Counted from the first letter of the stretch, positions 13,835 to 21,987 are shown. The stretch is DNA of 22,061 nucleotides from an uncultured Collinsella sp. (GCA_900545615.1 UQZM01000036.1:1-22061), one strand, 5' to 3'. Notes: a model not told the origin generated them from the letters alone. Program-made: numbers and translations.

Positions 13835-15217
13835 ATGATCATTACTCTGTGTGGTGGCGGATCCACCTTTACCCCCGGCATCGTCAAGTCCATCGCTCTG
13901 CGCAAGGACGAGCTCGACGTTGACGAGATTCGCCTGTACGACATCAACGAGGAGCGCCAGCGCAAGATCGGCGTGCTCGTGGACTGGATTTTGCACGAGG
14001 ACCTCGGCCTGGACATCAAGCTTACGGTGACCACCGACAAGGAGACGGCTTTTACCGACGCGAGCTTCGTGTTTGCCCAGATGCGCGTGGGCGGCTACGC
14101 CATGCGCGAGCAGGACGAGAAGATTCCGCTGCGTCACGGCTGCGTGGGTCAGGAGACTTGCGGTTGCGGCGGCCTTGCCTACGGCATGCGCACTATCTTC
14201 CCCATGGTCGAGCTGATCGATGACGTTGAGAAGTACGCCAAGAAGGACTACTGGATTCTCAACTACTCCAACCCTGCCGCCATCGTCTCCGAGGGCTGCC
14301 GCGTGCTGCGTCCCAACGCTCGCATCATCAACATCTGCGACATGCCGATCGCAATCATCGACGTGGTTTGCGCCGCGCTCGATATCGACAAGAAGGATGT
14401 CGAGTACGATTACTTCGGCCTCAACCACTTTGGTTGGTTCACCTCGATTCGCCACAAGGGCGAGGAGGTGCTCCCGCAGCTGCGCGAGTACATCAAGGAG
14501 CATGAGATCCTGCTGCCCGATTCCTACCTCAAGGGCATGGGCTCGCTCATGGCAAAGAAGCCCGAGGAGGCCACCGACGAGCACCCCGAGCAGAACCGCC
14601 ACACTAAGGGCAGCTGGTACTACGTCTGGAAGGGCGAGTACGAGATCCTGGAGTGCTTCCCGGAGTACCTGCCCAACACGTATCTGAACTACTACCTGCA
14701 GCAGAAGGAGTTCGTCGAGCATTCCAACCCCGAGCGCACCCGTGCTAACGAGGTTGAGGAGACGCGCGAGAAGAACCTCTTCGACGGCATCGACCACTAC
14801 GAGAAGACCGGCGAGATCGACGAGAGCACGTTCTATGCGGGCAGCCACGGCGACTGGATTGCCGACCTGGCTATCGCTCTGAAGAACGATACCAAGCAGC
14901 GCTTCCTGGTCATTTGCGAGAACAAGGGCGCTATCCCCAACATGCCCTACGACGCTATGGTCGAGCTGCCTGCCTACATTGGCAAGAACGGCCCCGAGGT
15001 CATCAGCCGTGACAACATTCCTCTGTTCCAGCAAGGCCTCATGATGCAGCAGCTGAACTCGGAGAAGCTCGTGGTCGAGGCTACGATCGAGGGTTCGTAC
15101 GAGAAGGCGCTCAAGGCCTTTACGCTCAACAAGACCGTACCGTCGATGAAGGTCGCCAAGGAGGTTCTCGACGACATGATCGAGGCCAACAAGGGTTACT
15201 GGCCCGAGCTTAAGTAA
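13835..15217 (+). CDS. Family GH4 6-phospho-alpha-glucosidase, 460 aa
   Basis: This cytosolic hydrolase splits 6-phospho-alpha-glucosides made by the PTS, using NAD+ and a divalent metal in the redox-elimination mechanism of GH4. The NAD site is GGGSTFTPG at the N-terminus. GQETCGCGG and NICDMP (Cys168, Asp169) are active-site motifs, and GLNHFGW supplies His198 as second metal ligand. The length is that of GlvA/MalH/AglB. GH4 also contains 6-phospho-beta-glucosidases and alpha-galactosidases; the alpha-6-phospho call rests on the overall GlvA-like pattern and the adjacent EIIBC. The ATG at 13835 follows AGGGAG, 3 bases after the EIIBC stop codon, so translation is probably coupled. It is the last gene before a terminator. 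Confidence 0.92.
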   Translation: MIITLCGGGSTFTPGIVKSIALRKDELDVDEIRLYDINEERQRKIGVLVDWILHEDLGLDIKLTVTTDKETAFTDASFVFAQMRVGGYAMREQDEKIPLRHGCVGQETCGCGGLAYGMRTIFPMVELIDDVEKYAKKDYWILNYSNPAAIVSEGCRVLRPNARIINICDMPIAIIDVVCAALDIDKKDVEYDYFGLNHFGWFTSIRHKGEEVLPQLREYIKEHEILLPDSYLKGMGSLMAKKPEEATDEHPEQNRHTKGSWYYVWKGEYEILECFPEYLPNTYLNYYLQQKEFVEHSNPERTRANEVEETREKNLFDGIDHYEKTGEIDESTFYAGSHGDWIADLAIALKNDTKQRFLVICENKGAIPNMPYDAMVELPAYIGKNGPEVISRDNIPLFQQGLMMQQLNSEKLVVEATIEGSYEKALKAFTLNKTVPSMKVAKEVLDDMIEANKGYWPELK

Positions 15218-15249
15218 AAGCAACAGGGTCGCTGACCGCATACCTGGAG

Positions 15250-15290
15250 CAATGCCCCGTCCACGCGATTGCGTGGGCGGGGCATTGTCA
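15250..15290 (+). terminator. Terminator of the PTS operon
   Basis: A 17-bp stem (15250-15266 with 15271-15287, one G-T pair) has a GATT loop and lies 32 bases after the GH4 stop codon. The T-run is poor (TCATTT), but the stem is very stable. Confidence 0.8.
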
Positions 15291-15388
15291 TTTGGTAACG
15301 CGTTTTATCAAATATGGCATTTATCTGCGGTAATGTTCTATTTCACCGCTGAGGGTGACATTTCATGCCGCCTGCCGAACTGCGTTGA

Positions 15389-15409
15389 GACCTAACAACT
15401 TTTTAGGTC
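15389..15409 (+). promoter_or_regulatory. Inverted repeat upstream of the hydrogenase operon
   Basis: GACCTAA (15389-15395) and TTAGGTC (15403-15409) form a perfect 7-bp inverted repeat with a 7-base centre, 65 bases before the first operon ATG. A smaller TCACC/GGTGA pair is at 15343-15358. These are candidate operator or leader structures. No convincing promoter was identified, and the site does not match the Rex consensus. Confidence 0.35.
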
Positions 15410-15473
15410 AGTGTTGTGCGTGTAGCAACTTCGCCCGGCCTCGCCTCCGGGCTGCCATGTGAGAGGGGATCTT

Positions 15474-17306
15474 ATGGCTCGACTGCATGTAATGGAACGC
15501 AGCCACGCTCAGGCCGTCATGGACGACCTGCACGATGCGCTCGGACGTCGTCTGGCGGTGAGTTCGCTCGCTCCGTGTCCCGTTGAGTTTACGGCAGCGC
15601 TCGTCAACCTGTGCTCCACCCAGAGCTGCGGCAAGTGCACGCCCTGCCGCGTGGGCCTGAGCGCGCTGAGCGACCTGCTCGCCGATGTGCTCGAAGGGCG
15701 CGCCGATGAGTCCACGCTCAACCTTATTGAGCGCACGGCCCGCACCATCTACCTTTCGAGCGACTGCGCCATCGGCTACGAGGCCGGCGCCATGGCGCTC
15801 ACGGCCATTCGCGGCTTCCGCGACGATTTTGAGCACCACATCCGCGAGCACTCCTGCGGCTTTGACCGCGAGGCCCGTGCCCCGTGCGTCTCAGGCTGCC
15901 CGGCGCACGTCGACATTCCCGGGTACATTTCGCTCGTTGAAGCCGGCCGCTATGCCGATGCCGTCAAGGTCATCCGCAAGAACAATCCGCTGCCGCTCGT
16001 CTGCGGCTTGGTGTGCGAGCATCCCTGCGAGATGCACTGCCGCCGCGGCATGGTCGACGACCCCATGAACATCCTTGCCCTCAAGCGGTTTGCCGTTGAG
16101 CATAGCGACCTCAACGACCACAAGCCACATGTAGTGGACAACACTGGTAAGCGCGTCGCCGTGATCGGCGGCGGCCCGGCCGGTCTTTCTTGCGCCTACT
16201 ACCTGGCCGTGATGGGCCACAAGGTGACCATTTTTGAGCAGCGCCACCACCTGGGTGGCATGCTGCGCTACGGAATCCCCAGCTATCGTCTGCCACGCGA
16301 GCGCCTGCAGGCCGAGATCGACTGGATTATGAGCGCCGGCATCGATGTGGAACTCGACCACTCCGTGAACGGCGAGGAGCTCGCCCGTCTACGCGACGAG
16401 TTCGATGCCGTCTACCTAGCCATCGGTGCCCACAGCGACAAGAAGCTCGGCCTTCCGGGCGAAGAGGCGCCCGGCGTTGAGTCGGCCGTCAAGATGCTGC
16501 GTGCCATCGGCGATGACGAGCTGCCCGACCTGAGCGGCCAGCGCGTGTGCGTCATCGGCGGCGGCAACGTTGCCATGGACGTGGCACGCTCTGCCGTGCG
16601 CTGCGGTGCCGAAAAGGTAAGCATCGTCTACCGCCGTCGCATCTGCGATATGACGGCCCAGGATGCCGAGATCGCCGGTGCCCAGGCCGAGGGCTGCGAA
16701 GTGCTGGAGCTGACAGCCCCGCTCGCCATCGAGACGGGCGAGGACGGTCGCGTGAACGGCCTGCGCGTGCAGCCGCAGATTATCGGCGAGCCCCGCCGCG
16801 GTCGTCCGGCTCCGCGTGCCGCCGCCACGCCCGAGCACGTCATCCCCTGCGAGCGCGTGTTTGTGGCCATTGGCCAGGACATCGATTCCAAGCCGTTTGA
16901 GGAGATGGGCATTGCCTGCAAGTGGGGCTGCGTCGTCACCGATTCGGATGGCGCCGTGCCCAACTTCGATGGCCTCTTTAGCGGCGGCGACTGCCAGACC
17001 GGCCCCGCTACCGTCATCCGCGCCATCAATGCCGGCCGCGTGGCTTCGGCAAACATCGACCGCTATCTGGGCTTCGACCACAAGATCAAGCTCGACGTGG
17101 AGCTGCCGACCGTCCAGTTTAAGGGCAAGCACGAGTGCGGCCGCTGCGAGCTGGGCGAGCGCGAGGCCGGCGAGCGCATTCACGATTGGAATCTGGTCGA
17201 GCAGGGTCTCACCGAGCAGGAGGCGCGCCAGGAGGCGAGCCGCTGCCTGCGCTGCGACCACTTTGGCTTTGGCGCGTTCCGCGGAGGGAGGAACCTGGAA
17301 TGGTAG
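15474..17306 (+). CDS. NuoF-type cluster domain fused to GltD-like NAD(P)H flavoprotein, 610 aa
   Basis: This is a probable cytosolic electron-transfer subunit. Residues 1-125 resemble the C-terminal 4Fe-4S domain of NuoF/HydB, with SCGKCTPCRVG (Cys52, 55, 58) and a later Cys98 in SSDCAIG; NuoF's FMN/NADH-binding part is missing. From about 128 on it is GltD-like: Cys138, 142, 177, 181, 185 and 189 for Fe-S clusters, GGGPAG (232-237) for FAD, GGGNVAMD for NAD(P)H, and FSGGDCQTGPATVIRAI closing the FAD site. VYRR after the second nucleotide motif hints at NADPH. The C-terminus has an added CGRCELGE...CLRCDH pair. The ATG at 15474 follows GAGAGGGG. Its stop codon overlaps the hydrogenase start, so the products very likely form a complex. 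No glutamate synthase large subunit is present, which argues against a glutamate role. Confidence 0.88.
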   Translation: MARLHVMERSHAQAVMDDLHDALGRRLAVSSLAPCPVEFTAALVNLCSTQSCGKCTPCRVGLSALSDLLADVLEGRADESTLNLIERTARTIYLSSDCAIGYEAGAMALTAIRGFRDDFEHHIREHSCGFDREARAPCVSGCPAHVDIPGYISLVEAGRYADAVKVIRKNNPLPLVCGLVCEHPCEMHCRRGMVDDPMNILALKRFAVEHSDLNDHKPHVVDNTGKRVAVIGGGPAGLSCAYYLAVMGHKVTIFEQRHHLGGMLRYGIPSYRLPRERLQAEIDWIMSAGIDVELDHSVNGEELARLRDEFDAVYLAIGAHSDKKLGLPGEEAPGVESAVKMLRAIGDDELPDLSGQRVCVIGGGNVAMDVARSAVRCGAEKVSIVYRRRICDMTAQDAEIAGAQAEGCEVLELTAPLAIETGEDGRVNGLRVQPQIIGEPRRGRPAPRAAATPEHVIPCERVFVAIGQDIDSKPFEEMGIACKWGCVVTDSDGAVPNFDGLFSGGDCQTGPATVIRAINAGRVASANIDRYLGFDHKIKLDVELPTVQFKGKHECGRCELGEREAGERIHDWNLVEQGLTEQEARQEASRCLRCDHFGFGAFRGGRNLEW

Positions 17307-19111
17307 AGCCCAACAAAACCACCGTCATCGACAACACCGAAAACGGAGCGCATAACATGGTCAAGCTCACTATCGATAAGTGCGAGGTCGTGGTTCCCGA
17401 GCACACCACGATCCTGGATGCGGCCAAGTCCGTCGGCATTCAGATTCCCACCCTGTGCTACCTGCGCGATCTAAACGAGATCGGTGGCTGCCGCGTGTGC
17501 GTGGTCGAGGTTGAGGGCTGCGACCAGCTGGTTGCCGCCTGCAACAACTACGTGCTCGACGGCATGGTGGTCCATACCAACAGCCCCAAGGCCCGCGAGG
17601 CCCGTCGCACCAACGTACAGCTGCTGCTGTCCCAGCACGATTCGCAGTGCACGAGCTGCGTGCGCAGCGGTAACTGCAACCTGCAGACCATCGCCAACGA
17701 CCTGGGCGTTTTCTATCTGCCGTATCAAAGGCATTTGGCGGGCGAGGGCTGGGATTTCGATTTTCCCATCATCCGCGAAAACGACAAGTGCATTAAATGC
17801 ATGCGCTGCATCAAGGTGTGCGAGAGCGTGCAGGGCCTAGGGATTTGGGACCTGACCAACCGCGCCACGCATACCGCCGTGGGCACCCGTGGGCGTGCGC
17901 CGATCGGCAAAACCGATTGCGTCGCGTGCGGCCAGTGCATAACGCATTGCCCGACGGGCGCACTGCGCGAGCGCGACGATACCGAGACCGTGTTCGATGC
18001 TCTCGCCGATCCCGACAAGATCGTGCTGGTGCAGATTGCGCCGGCCGTGCGCAGCGCCTGGGGCGAGGAGCTCGGCATATCTCGCGAGGAGGCTACCGTT
18101 GAGCGCTTGGCTTGCGCGCTGCGCCGCGTTGGCTTTGAGTACGTGTTCGATACCGATTTCTCGGCCGACCTCACCATTATGGAAGAGGGCTCCGAGCTGC
18201 TCGAGCGCCTGGGCGAGGCCGTTAAGGGTGAGGGTGATGGCCGCGGCTTGCCCATGTTTACGAGCTGCTGCCCGGGCTGGGTACGCTTTGTGAAGGCCCG
18301 CTATCCGGAGTTTGTCGACAGCCTGTCTACGTCCAAGTCGCCGCAGCAGATGTTCGGCGCCATCGCCAAGACCTACTATGCCAAAGTGCTGGGCGTGGAG
18401 CCCGAGCGTCTGTTTGTGGTGTCCGTGATGCCGTGCACGGCCAAGAAGGCCGAGTGCGCGCTGCCGAGCATGGTGGGCGAGGACGGCACGCCCGATGTGG
18501 ACGTTGCGCTGACGGTGCGCGAGATGGTGCGCATGATCCGCGCGAGCCACGTGAGCGTGGACACGCTGGTCGAGGAGCCGCTCGATACGCCGCTGGGCTT
18601 TGGCACGGGCGCGGGTGTGATCTTTGGCGCCACGGGCGGCGTGATGGAGGCCGCCGTGCGCTCGGCCTATTACCTGGTGACGGGCAAGAACCCCGACGCC
18701 GACTTCTTTACCGATGTGCGCGGCCTGGACGGCTGGAAGGAAGCCGTCGCCGATATCGATGGTACCAAGGTGCGCGTCGCCGTGGCGCACGGGCTGGGCA
18801 ACGCCGCCCGTCTGCTCGACGCGATTCGCGACGGCCGCGTGAGCTATGACTTCGTTGAGGTCATGGCGTGCCCGGGCGGCTGTGTCGGTGGCGGCGGTCA
18901 GCCCATCCACGACGGCTGTGAGCTGGCAGCCGAGCGTGGCCAGGTGCTCTGGGGCCTCGATGCGAAGGCGGACATTCGCTTCTCGCACGAGAATCCCGAT
19001 GTCCAGGCGTGCTACAGCGAGTTTTTGGGCGCGCCGCTCTCGCCGCTGGCCGAGGAGCTGCTGCATACCGACCATCACGCATGGACGATGCCTAACGAGG
19101 GGACGTGCTAG
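17300..19111 (+). CDS. [FeFe]-hydrogenase catalytic subunit (HydA-like), 603 aa
   Basis: This enzyme makes or oxidises H2. In order it has a 2Fe-2S domain (Cys53, 64, 67, 81), a His-Cys 4Fe-4S site (His113, Cys117, 120, 126), two ferredoxin clusters (CIKCMRCIKVC and CVACGQCITHC), then the H-cluster domain with TSCCPGW (Cys323; Cys324 is the proton-path Cys), MPCTAKKAE (Cys379) and MACPGGCVGGGGQP (Cys524, Cys528). The small-subunit-type C-terminus is present. All catalytic residues are intact, so it should be active once matured; no hydE/F/G maturase is in the window. The ATG at 17300 overlaps the upstream stop codon (ATGGTAG) and has GGAGGGAGG before it; the ATG at 17357 is a weaker alternative. 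It has the layout of group A hydrogenases that partner with NAD(P)H-linked subunits, here the GltD-like protein. Confidence 0.96.
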   Translation: MVEPNKTTVIDNTENGAHNMVKLTIDKCEVVVPEHTTILDAAKSVGIQIPTLCYLRDLNEIGGCRVCVVEVEGCDQLVAACNNYVLDGMVVHTNSPKAREARRTNVQLLLSQHDSQCTSCVRSGNCNLQTIANDLGVFYLPYQRHLAGEGWDFDFPIIRENDKCIKCMRCIKVCESVQGLGIWDLTNRATHTAVGTRGRAPIGKTDCVACGQCITHCPTGALRERDDTETVFDALADPDKIVLVQIAPAVRSAWGEELGISREEATVERLACALRRVGFEYVFDTDFSADLTIMEEGSELLERLGEAVKGEGDGRGLPMFTSCCPGWVRFVKARYPEFVDSLSTSKSPQQMFGAIAKTYYAKVLGVEPERLFVVSVMPCTAKKAECALPSMVGEDGTPDVDVALTVREMVRMIRASHVSVDTLVEEPLDTPLGFGTGAGVIFGATGGVMEAAVRSAYYLVTGKNPDADFFTDVRGLDGWKEAVADIDGTKVRVAVAHGLGNAARLLDAIRDGRVSYDFVEVMACPGGCVGGGGQPIHDGCELAAERGQVLWGLDAKADIRFSHENPDVQACYSEFLGAPLSPLAEELLHTDHHAWTMPNEGTC

Positions 19112-19113
19112 CG

Positions 19114-20169
19114 ATGCGCGCGTTTGATGTTGAGATGTCGCGCCGGGGGTTTGCCTCGGCGCTCGCCGCGGGCGCCCTGTCACTTGCGCTCGCGGGCTGT
19201 GGCGGCGGGGCTGCCGGTGCCGGGTCCGCCGCGGGCTCGGTTGCCACGGACGGCGCCGGTGCTGCCGCAGAGCCGGTCGAGGTGCACGTCGCCTCGCTCA
19301 AGGGTCCGACGTCGATCGGTCTGGTGCAGTTTATGGACCAGGCAGCCGATGGCGAGACAGACAATGAGTTCGACTTTGCGATCAACACTGCCGCCGACGA
19401 GATCGTGCCCAAGGTGATTCAGGGCGATGTCGACATTGCCTTGGTACCCGCCAACGTGGCGAGCGTTCTCTACAACAAGACCGAGGGTGCGGTACAGGTC
19501 ATCGACATCAACACGCTGGGCGTGCTGAACGTTGTGACGGGCGACGCGAGTGTGGCCTCGTTTGGCGATTTGACGGGCCATACCGTCTATATGACGGGCA
19601 AGGGCACCATGCCGGAGTACGTCATGAACTACCTGCTGGAGCGCGCGGGCCTGACCGGCCAGGTGGCGCTTGAGTTTAAGAGCGAGCCCACCGAGGTGCT
19701 GTCGGCGCTGCTTGCCGATCCGTCTGCCGTGGGCGTGTTGCCCGAGCCGTTCAAGACCGCTGCCATCGCCAAGAGCGAGGGCAAGCTGTCGGCACCGGTG
19801 AGCCTGACCGATGTGTGGGACGAGCTGGCAGGAGACACGGGCTCGCGCTTACTGACGGGTGTGACCGTGGTGCGCCGCGCGTTTGCCGAGGAACATCCCG
19901 AGGCCGTGGCGGAATTCCTGAGCTGCCACGCGGCGAGCGTTGAGGCCGTGAACGCGTCGCCGGCGGACTGGGCCCAGGCCGTGGTCGATGCGGGCATCGT
20001 GGATAACGCCGCGATTGCCGAAAAGGCGATTCCCGGGTGCATGCTCGTGTGCCAGACGGGGAAGGATATGAAGGCGGCGCTCGGTGGGTATCTGCAGGTG
20101 CTGGCCGATGCGGACGCGAGTGCCGTGGGCGGCAAGCTCCCGGCTGACGATTTCTACTACATGGAGTAG
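19114..20169 (+). CDS. Lipoprotein substrate-binding protein of an ABC importer, 351 aa
   Basis: This extracytoplasmic binding protein is tethered to the membrane by a lipid. The N-terminus has SRRGF, a twin-arginine-like motif, then a hydrophobic stretch and the lipobox LAGC (Cys29), followed by a Gly/Ala/Ser linker. The body resembles the NitT/TauT/SsuA and NMT1-like binding proteins, with VQGD-type spacing (VIQGDVDIALVPANVASVLYN), a late GVLPEPF segment and helical C-terminus. The ligand is not evident. It begins 2 bases after the hydrogenase stop codon; the ATG at 19114 is 11 bases past GAGGGG, while GTG 19105 and ATG 19135 are alternatives. The permease-ATPase gene follows after 3 bases, so all four genes look like one transcript. 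Confidence 0.85.
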   Translation: MRAFDVEMSRRGFASALAAGALSLALAGCGGGAAGAGSAAGSVATDGAGAAAEPVEVHVASLKGPTSIGLVQFMDQAADGETDNEFDFAINTAADEIVPKVIQGDVDIALVPANVASVLYNKTEGAVQVIDINTLGVLNVVTGDASVASFGDLTGHTVYMTGKGTMPEYVMNYLLERAGLTGQVALEFKSEPTEVLSALLADPSAVGVLPEPFKTAAIAKSEGKLSAPVSLTDVWDELAGDTGSRLLTGVTVVRRAFAEEHPEAVAEFLSCHAASVEAVNASPADWAQAVVDAGIVDNAAIAEKAIPGCMLVCQTGKDMKAALGGYLQVLADADASAVGGKLPADDFYYME

Positions 20170-20172
20170 CCC

Positions 20173-21549
20173 GTGCGTGCGTTTGCTCGACAAATGACAG
20201 AGCGTATGAAGGCGGTGGCGGCAGCAGGTGCCGTCGCCGCCTTTTGGCTTGCCGTGTGGGTGCTGGTGGCGGGTCTCGTGGCGCAGCCGCTGATTTTGCC
20301 GGGGCCGGGCGCTGTTGCGGTGGCGTTGCTGCGCCTGGTGTGCGATGCCAGCACGTGGGCGATTCTGATGGGCTCGGGTGTGCGGATTCTGGGCGGGCTG
20401 GCGCTTGCCGCGGTGTGCGGCGGCGTGCTGGCGGGAGTCTCGGTGCGGTCGCGTGCGTTTGCGCACCTGGTGGCTCCGGCACTGTCGTTTGTAAAGGCGA
20501 CGCCGGTTGCCTGCGTGGTGGTCCTGCTGCTCATTTGGTTGGGGTCGGCACGTGTGAGCATCGCGGCGGTCTTTTTGATGGCGCTGCCGGGCGTATATTT
20601 CTCGCTGGTCGAGGGTTTGACGCAGGTTGATCAGTCACTGGAGCAGATGTTTCGTCTGCATGGAGTGCGGGGATGGCGACTGTTTTGCGCCCATACCTGG
20701 CGCGAAGTCCTGCCGTTTGTGCTTTCGTGCGCGAAGGCGGTCATCGGCATGAGCTGGAAGGCCGGTGTGGCGGCGGAGCTCATCGGCATGGCGACGGGCA
20801 CCGTGGGCGAGCGCATCTATCAGGCGAAGCTGCTCATCGAGACGGCTGACCTGCTGGCGTGGACCGTGCTGGTCGTGGCAGCATCGTGGGCATGCGAGCG
20901 CGTGCTGGTGTGGTTGCTGCGGGCTTCGGGGCCCGTGGCGTGGCGTACTGCCGTGCGGACGCATGGGCGTGGTAATCGCTGGCGTGCGGCCTCTGCTGGC
21001 GCCGGCGTTGCGGCGGAGCTTGCGCTTGCCGTGGGCGACAGGGCGCCCTGGGCGCCGGCGCTCGACGGGCTGGTGCTCAACGTGCCCGCGGGTGGGCGTA
21101 TCTGTGTGATGGGCGCCTCGGGTGTGGGCAAGTCGACGCTCCTTGCCCTTGCGGCGGGGGAGTGCGCGCCGTGCTCCATGGTGTTTCAGGATGTGCGCCT
21201 GGTCGAGGACGCTTCTGCCTTGGATAACGTGCTGGTGTGCGCCGACGCGCGCGTGAGTGCTTCGAGCGCTGCGGCCTTGCTGCGCCGGTTGGTGCCGGGA
21301 ATCGACGTGCATGCGTACGTGGCCAAGCTTTCGGGCGGGCAGCGCCGTCGCGTCGAGATCGCTCGAGCCCTGCTGTGCCCCGGTGGCGCGGTGATTCTGG
21401 ACGAGCCCTTTACCGGCCTGGATGCCGCTGCGCGCGATATGACGGCCGAGGTCGTGCTCGACCTCCTCAATGGTCGCATGCTGTTGCTTGCCACGCACGA
21501 TGCCGTCGATGCTCAGGCCCTCAATATCTCGGATATCATCACGCTCTAA
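20173..21549 (+). CDS. ABC transporter permease fused to a compact ATPase, 458 aa
   Basis: Residues 1-255 form a binding-protein-dependent permease of the SsuC/TauC type with about six membrane segments and an EAA-like loop (HGVRGWRLFCAHTWREVLP, about 163-181). Residues about 275-458 are the ATPase: Walker A GASGVGKST (314-322), Gln339 in MVFQD, signature LSGGQRRRVEIARAL (from 387), Walker B VILDEP and switch His442. Permease and ATPase are normally separate proteins in this family. Lys320 to Gln339 is only 19 residues, versus about 40 in typical importers, so the beta-sheet part of the ATPase is shortened, but every catalytic motif is intact. A homodimer would make the full transporter. The GTG at 20173 is 6 bases past GGAG, just after the binding-protein stop codon. 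Confidence 0.9.
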   Translation: MRAFARQMTERMKAVAAAGAVAAFWLAVWVLVAGLVAQPLILPGPGAVAVALLRLVCDASTWAILMGSGVRILGGLALAAVCGGVLAGVSVRSRAFAHLVAPALSFVKATPVACVVVLLLIWLGSARVSIAAVFLMALPGVYFSLVEGLTQVDQSLEQMFRLHGVRGWRLFCAHTWREVLPFVLSCAKAVIGMSWKAGVAAELIGMATGTVGERIYQAKLLIETADLLAWTVLVVAASWACERVLVWLLRASGPVAWRTAVRTHGRGNRWRAASAGAGVAAELALAVGDRAPWAPALDGLVLNVPAGGRICVMGASGVGKSTLLALAAGECAPCSMVFQDVRLVEDASALDNVLVCADARVSASSAAALLRRLVPGIDVHAYVAKLSGGQRRRVEIARALLCPGGAVILDEPFTGLDAAARDMTAEVVLDLLNGRMLLLATHDAVDAQALNISDIITL

Positions 21550-21588
21550 ATACTTACTCAGCAACAAAATGATCGGTTTTTTCTCCGT

Positions 21589-21598
21589 CCCCATGGGG
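21589..21598. other. CCCCATGGGG palindrome after the transporter operon
   Basis: A perfect 10-bp palindrome 40 bases past the last stop codon of the operon, preceded by TTTTTT rather than followed by it. I see no standard terminator for the operon on the plus strand. Confidence 0.35.
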
Positions 21599-21601
21599 CC
21601 G

Positions 21602-21662
21602 GGTATGGTATTCTATCTGCGGGGTAATACTTAGGAATACAAAGTAATACCAAGTAATACCA
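21602..21662 (+). repeat. 10-bp-phased TAATAC repeats upstream of the antitoxin gene
   Basis: Four (T)AATAC units end at 21630, 21640, 21650 and 21660, exactly 10 bases apart; three read GTAATAC and one GGAATAC. Two reversed half-units, GGTAT and GGTATT, lie at 21602-21612. The spacing of one helix turn puts all sites on one face of the DNA, as in cooperative operators. The antitoxin encoded 114 bases on is a natural candidate to bind here. Confidence 0.6.
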
Positions 21663-21683
21663 ACGCCGTAGAAACACACTCCA

Positions 21684-21740
21684 GATGCGGGCCAATCGGG
21701 TTGCCTTCAGAGCCCGTCGCCCAGCCGCGTGGCCCGCATC
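21684..21740 (+). other. Leader hairpin before the antitoxin gene
   Basis: GATGCGGGCCA (21684-21694) pairs perfectly with TGGCCCGCATC (21730-21740) around 35 bases that include a CGGG/CCCG pair. It ends 35 bases before the ATG. It is not followed by a T-run. Confidence 0.5.
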
Positions 21741-21775
21741 TATCCGCACCACCGTCGTTTCAAAAAGGAAGCGCC

Positions 21776-21979
21776 ATGGCAGAACACATGACCCCGGTTG
21801 TCGCGAAGGTCTTGCCCGAGGAAAAGGCGGCCTTCGCGGCGGCAACCCAGCTCGTAGGTACCACGCCGTCCAACGCCATCCGCATGTTTATCGCCGCGTT
21901 CAATCGCTGCGGCACCTTTCCGTTCGACATTTCGCCCAACGGGGCCTTTGGCACTGCGCCCGATTCTCATCAACAATGA
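21776..21979 (+). CDS. RelB/DinJ-family antitoxin, 67 aa
   Basis: The sequence VLPEEKAAFAAATQLVGT followed by TPSNAIRMFIAAFNRC and FPFD matches the ribbon-helix-helix and short tail pattern of RelB/DinJ antitoxins, which bind DNA at their own promoter and neutralise a RelE/YafQ-type RNase. The ATG at 21776 follows AAAAAGGAAG. In these systems the toxin gene overlaps or directly follows the antitoxin. Here the 82 bases left in the window contain a dispersed repeat and no start of a toxin, so it appears orphan, though a displaced toxin beyond the window is possible. The family call comes from the overall pattern and is moderately strong. Confidence 0.7.
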   Translation: MAEHMTPVVAKVLPEEKAAFAAATQLVGTTPSNAIRMFIAAFNRCGTFPFDISPNGAFGTAPDSHQQ

Positions 21980-21987
21980 CTGTCCCA

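Noticed and set aside
12167..15241. 1024-residue open frame on the minus strand opposite the EIIBC and GH4 genes
   Set aside because: It is the antisense shadow of two well-identified genes; the open length comes from GC-rich codon bias and it has no recognisable motifs.
15389..15409. Rex (NADH-sensing) operator before the hydrogenase operon
   Set aside because: Rex sites resemble TTGTGA-N6-TCACAA; the GACCTAA inverted repeat does not fit.
15474..17306. Glutamate synthase small subunit (gltD) as the name for the flavoprotein
   Set aside because: No gltB is nearby, the NuoF-type N-terminal cluster domain is foreign to GltD, and the gene overlaps a hydrogenase gene.
19114..20205. Similar N-termini (MRAF...M) of the binding protein and the permease, as a sign of duplication
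   Set aside because: Only four residues and a short DNA stretch agree; the rest is unrelated, so chance is more likely.
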